Below are positions 58,451 to 60,077 of a DNA stretch of 60,077 nt, in pieces. Position 1 is the first letter of the stretch; every line of letters starts with the position of its first letter. The position numbers were made by a program, and so were the translations under genes. The stretch is from Thermoflexus hugenholtzii JAD2 (GTDB lineage Bacteria; Chloroflexota; Anaerolineae; J036; Brachytrichaceae), in the NCBI GenBank assembly GCA_945877855.1, contig CAMDWA010000006.1, forward strand, positions 1-60,077. Reading direction: 5' to 3'. Below the pieces are notes generated by a model, which made no database searches, was not told where the DNA came from, and worked only from the letters and a program-made list of their open reading frames with translations.

Positions 58451-59912
58451 TGCCATTGTACTGGCGGTTCTAAGTGCATTTGCGTTGATTTTATCGGTAT
58501 CGATAGACCCACGCGCAATTATTTCACCTCAAACTGCCAAGCAAATTCCAATTATTCCTACGCCAACGCCTGCTGACCGTCGGCCTGTGCTTTCGTCATT
58601 GTTGGGGGCGGTGGGCTTAGCTTCCGATGCCACAGCGACCCCAGTTGCACAGCCCATTACCAACACCAACCTTGCCGTGCCAACCACAATTGCATTTACA
58701 GGCCAATCGATTGCATTACGCCCAGTCAAAGCAATGCCGGTGATTACCAGCGCTACGGTCAATGTTAAGTTGATCCCTGATAGCGAATTGGTCAATGGCC
58801 CGGGGGCGGTTGGGTTTGATGTGCGGGCTTTTTTAGCGCCTCGTGCGGGTTATATTAATCGTTATACCGAGCGAGTAGGCGAACAATTATTAACTGGCCC
58901 ACAAATTATCGAACGAGTGGCACGCCAGTTTAGTGTCAACCCACGTTTGCTGATTGCTTTGATTGAATTTGAAGGCAGTTGGATTGATGATGCAACCCCA
59001 ACCAAAGATGAGTTATCGTTGCCTTTGCGTGTCACTGAGGCCAATCGACTGAGTAAGTTATATTGGCAATTAACCTATTCGGCTAGCAAATTAAACGAAG
59101 GCTATTATGGGAAACGCTTAGGAACCCGCACCTTTGTCGAATCGCAAAGCAAAAAAGATTACGCCAATATTCCCAGCGACTTAAATGCTGGCACGGCTGC
59201 TGTGCAGAATTATTTGGCCTATGCCCATCCTAAGTCGGCTTGGAACCAAGTGATGGGAAATGACACTCAAAGCTTCGTTGACACATACCGAAAATTATTT
59301 GGCGACCCGCAACAATATGACAAAGGAACGCCAATTCCTGATGGCACAAAACAGCCCACATTTGCATTGCCTTGGGCCAATGGTCAAAGTTGGCACTATA
59401 CCGGTGGCCCACATGAATCTTGGACCGATGGCTCACCGTGGGGTGCGCTTGATTTTACCCCGCCGAGTATTACCGGCTGTCAACCTGCGCCAGAATGGGT
59501 GTTGTCGGTTAGCCCGGGTTATGTGGTGAATAGCAATAACGGCGAAGTGCTCGTATCGCTTGACCCAAGCCAAGATGCGCGAGTGGGCTGGGGCCTGCTT
59601 TATATGCACATATCTAGCACTGGGCGGGTGAAAGAAGGGGTCAAAATTCAGGTGGGCGATCGCGTCGGGCACCCATCATGCGAAGGTGGGCAAGCCATTG
59701 CCGCCCATTTGCATTTTGCTCGCAAATATAACGGCGAATGGGTGCCAGCGGTTGGCAAAATCCCCTTTGTGCTAGATGGCTGGGTCGTATTTGAAGACGA
59801 TGCCGAATTCGATGGCAAAATTGTCAAAGGCGATATCACCCGTTATGCCGAACAAATGCGAAATTTGACAATCAACGGCGTACCGGGTGTGGTTCAATAT
59901 TTTGCAGACTGA
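58437..59912 (+). CDS. Secreted M23/LasA-like metallopeptidase
   Basis: About 491 residues. Signal or anchor helix (VIAIVLAVLSAFALILSV, about 4-22), Pro/Thr linker to about 60, a helical middle region (QIIERVARQFSVNPRLLIALIEFEGSW, about 155-190) that recalls lytic-transglycosylase-like helical folds, and a C-terminal M23-like domain: GGPHESWTDGSPWGALDF (metal His and Asp) and AAHLHFARKYNGEWV (HxH). It should cleave peptidoglycan peptides outside the membrane. The ATG at 58437 is chosen over an upstream TTG that overlaps the promoter region. Confidence 0.8.
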   Translation: MTRVIAIVLAVLSAFALILSVSIDPRAIISPQTAKQIPIIPTPTPADRRPVLSSLLGAVGLASDATATPVAQPITNTNLAVPTTIAFTGQSIALRPVKAMPVITSATVNVKLIPDSELVNGPGAVGFDVRAFLAPRAGYINRYTERVGEQLLTGPQIIERVARQFSVNPRLLIALIEFEGSWIDDATPTKDELSLPLRVTEANRLSKLYWQLTYSASKLNEGYYGKRLGTRTFVESQSKKDYANIPSDLNAGTAAVQNYLAYAHPKSAWNQVMGNDTQSFVDTYRKLFGDPQQYDKGTPIPDGTKQPTFALPWANGQSWHYTGGPHESWTDGSPWGALDFTPPSITGCQPAPEWVLSVSPGYVVNSNNGEVLVSLDPSQDARVGWGLLYMHISSTGRVKEGVKIQVGDRVGHPSCEGGQAIAAHLHFARKYNGEWVPAVGKIPFVLDGWVVFEDDAEFDGKIVKGDITRYAEQMRNLTINGVPGVVQYFAD

Positions 59913-59936
59913 AGAGAGTTGATATAAAATATAAAA

Positions 59937-60077
59937 ATGGCAACCCAAACAGGAATAGATTGGCATGCAATGACAGATGAAGTGATGACAGGGATGAAAG
60001 ATTGGCAAGTGGCCCATCCAAAAGCAACGTTGAAAGAAATCGAGATAGAAATAGAGATAAGACTATCAAAAATGCGG
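59937..60077 (+). CDS. ISKra4-like transposase, N-terminal fragment (cut by window edge)
   Basis: An open frame of 47 codons runs to the window end with no stop: MATQTGIDWHAMTDEVMTG, then MKDWQVAHPKATLKEIE and IRLSKMR. The pattern 'W..AHPKAT..EIE....RL..' is familiar from the N-terminus of ISKra4-type transposases in Chloroflexota and related bacteria; this is recall, not a search. GATATAAAAT lies 6-7 nt before the ATG. Confidence 0.55.
   Translation, partial: MATQTGIDWHAMTDEVMTGMKDWQVAHPKATLKEIEIEIEIRLSKMR

Overview
The window is a gene-dense stretch of a bacterial chromosome with moderate GC. It looks like a member of the Chloroflexota, or a close relative with a single membrane, though I could not run a phylogeny. 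The evidence is a Rieske/cytochrome b/diheme cytochrome c operon together with menA and menG (a menaquinone chain), a split methylmalonyl-CoA mutase large subunit, several LysM/YkuD envelope proteins, a lipoprotein-type PhnD, no sign of outer-membrane genes, and abundant cyanobacteria-like heptanucleotide repeat arrays. No rRNA, tRNA or CRISPR array was found. Both edges cut into transposase-like genes.

Layout. 1-2.5 kb: an IS edge, a membrane-protein gene with a possibly truncated 3' end, SRPBCC, SnoaL-like and FMN-binding proteins. 2.5-2.75 kb: a candidate structured RNA ending in a terminator. 2.9-5.6 kb: an ATP-grasp protein and a solo UgpC/MsmK-type sugar ABC ATPase. 5.7-9.7 kb: the bc-type complex operon (Rieske, cyt b, cyt c; minus strand). 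9.8-12.3 kb: an unknown protein and the methylmalonyl-CoA mutase large subunit. 12.4-18.1 kb (minus): phosphomannose isomerase, acetyl-xylan esterase, two SGNH hydrolases, ArgG. 18.2-21.2 kb: a DUF624-like protein, MenA, MenG and a membrane hydrolase. 21.3-25.9 kb: GNAT, a FtsX/MacB-like permease, a divergent RuvB-like AAA+ ATPase. 26-28.8 kb: a minus-strand operon of an NAD(P)-binding epimerase, two membrane proteins and a MerR/GyrI regulator. 28.8-30.6 kb: DppB/DppC permeases. 30.7-33.1 kb: a propeller-like membrane protein and an MFS transporter. 33.5-36.2 kb: tandem LysM-L,D-transpeptidases and a PIG-L deacetylase. 36.4-42.2 kb (minus): EthD, GuaA, a Tat-exported L,D-transpeptidase, two purine phosphoribosyltransferases and MurA. 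42.4-49 kb: FabL, a LbH acyltransferase, an SGNH hydrolase, a lactonase, a C45 peptidase, MtnA. 49.1-50.7 kb: a sulfatase. 51-55.8 kb: a PhnD-PhnC-(MNT-HEPN)-PhnE-PhnE cluster. 55.9-60 kb: an ABC-2 permease, a deoxynucleoside kinase plus arginase-family pair, an M23-like peptidase and an ISKra4-like fragment.

The most unusual signals are these. (1) At least twelve heptanucleotide tandem-repeat arrays, most with inverted halves, sit at gene ends. One lies in frame inside mtnA, and others encode the last residues of merR and manA. (2) A family of palindromic intergenic elements shares a GCCGATTTCACTATC arm. (3) A MNT-HEPN pair is embedded in a phosphonate-type transporter whose two permeases carry extra domains. 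(4) The Rieske protein has a ~245-residue cytosolic Ala/Pro arm with three repeats, and cyt b has APWY in place of PEWY. (5) MurA carries Asp for the catalytic Cys (predicted fosfomycin insensitivity). (6) Many start codons lie exactly 6 nt after a TANNNT box, suggesting widespread leaderless mRNAs. (7) Two copies of the palindrome ATGACGCGCGTCAT lie at the start of an M23-like gene, one overlapping its start codon.
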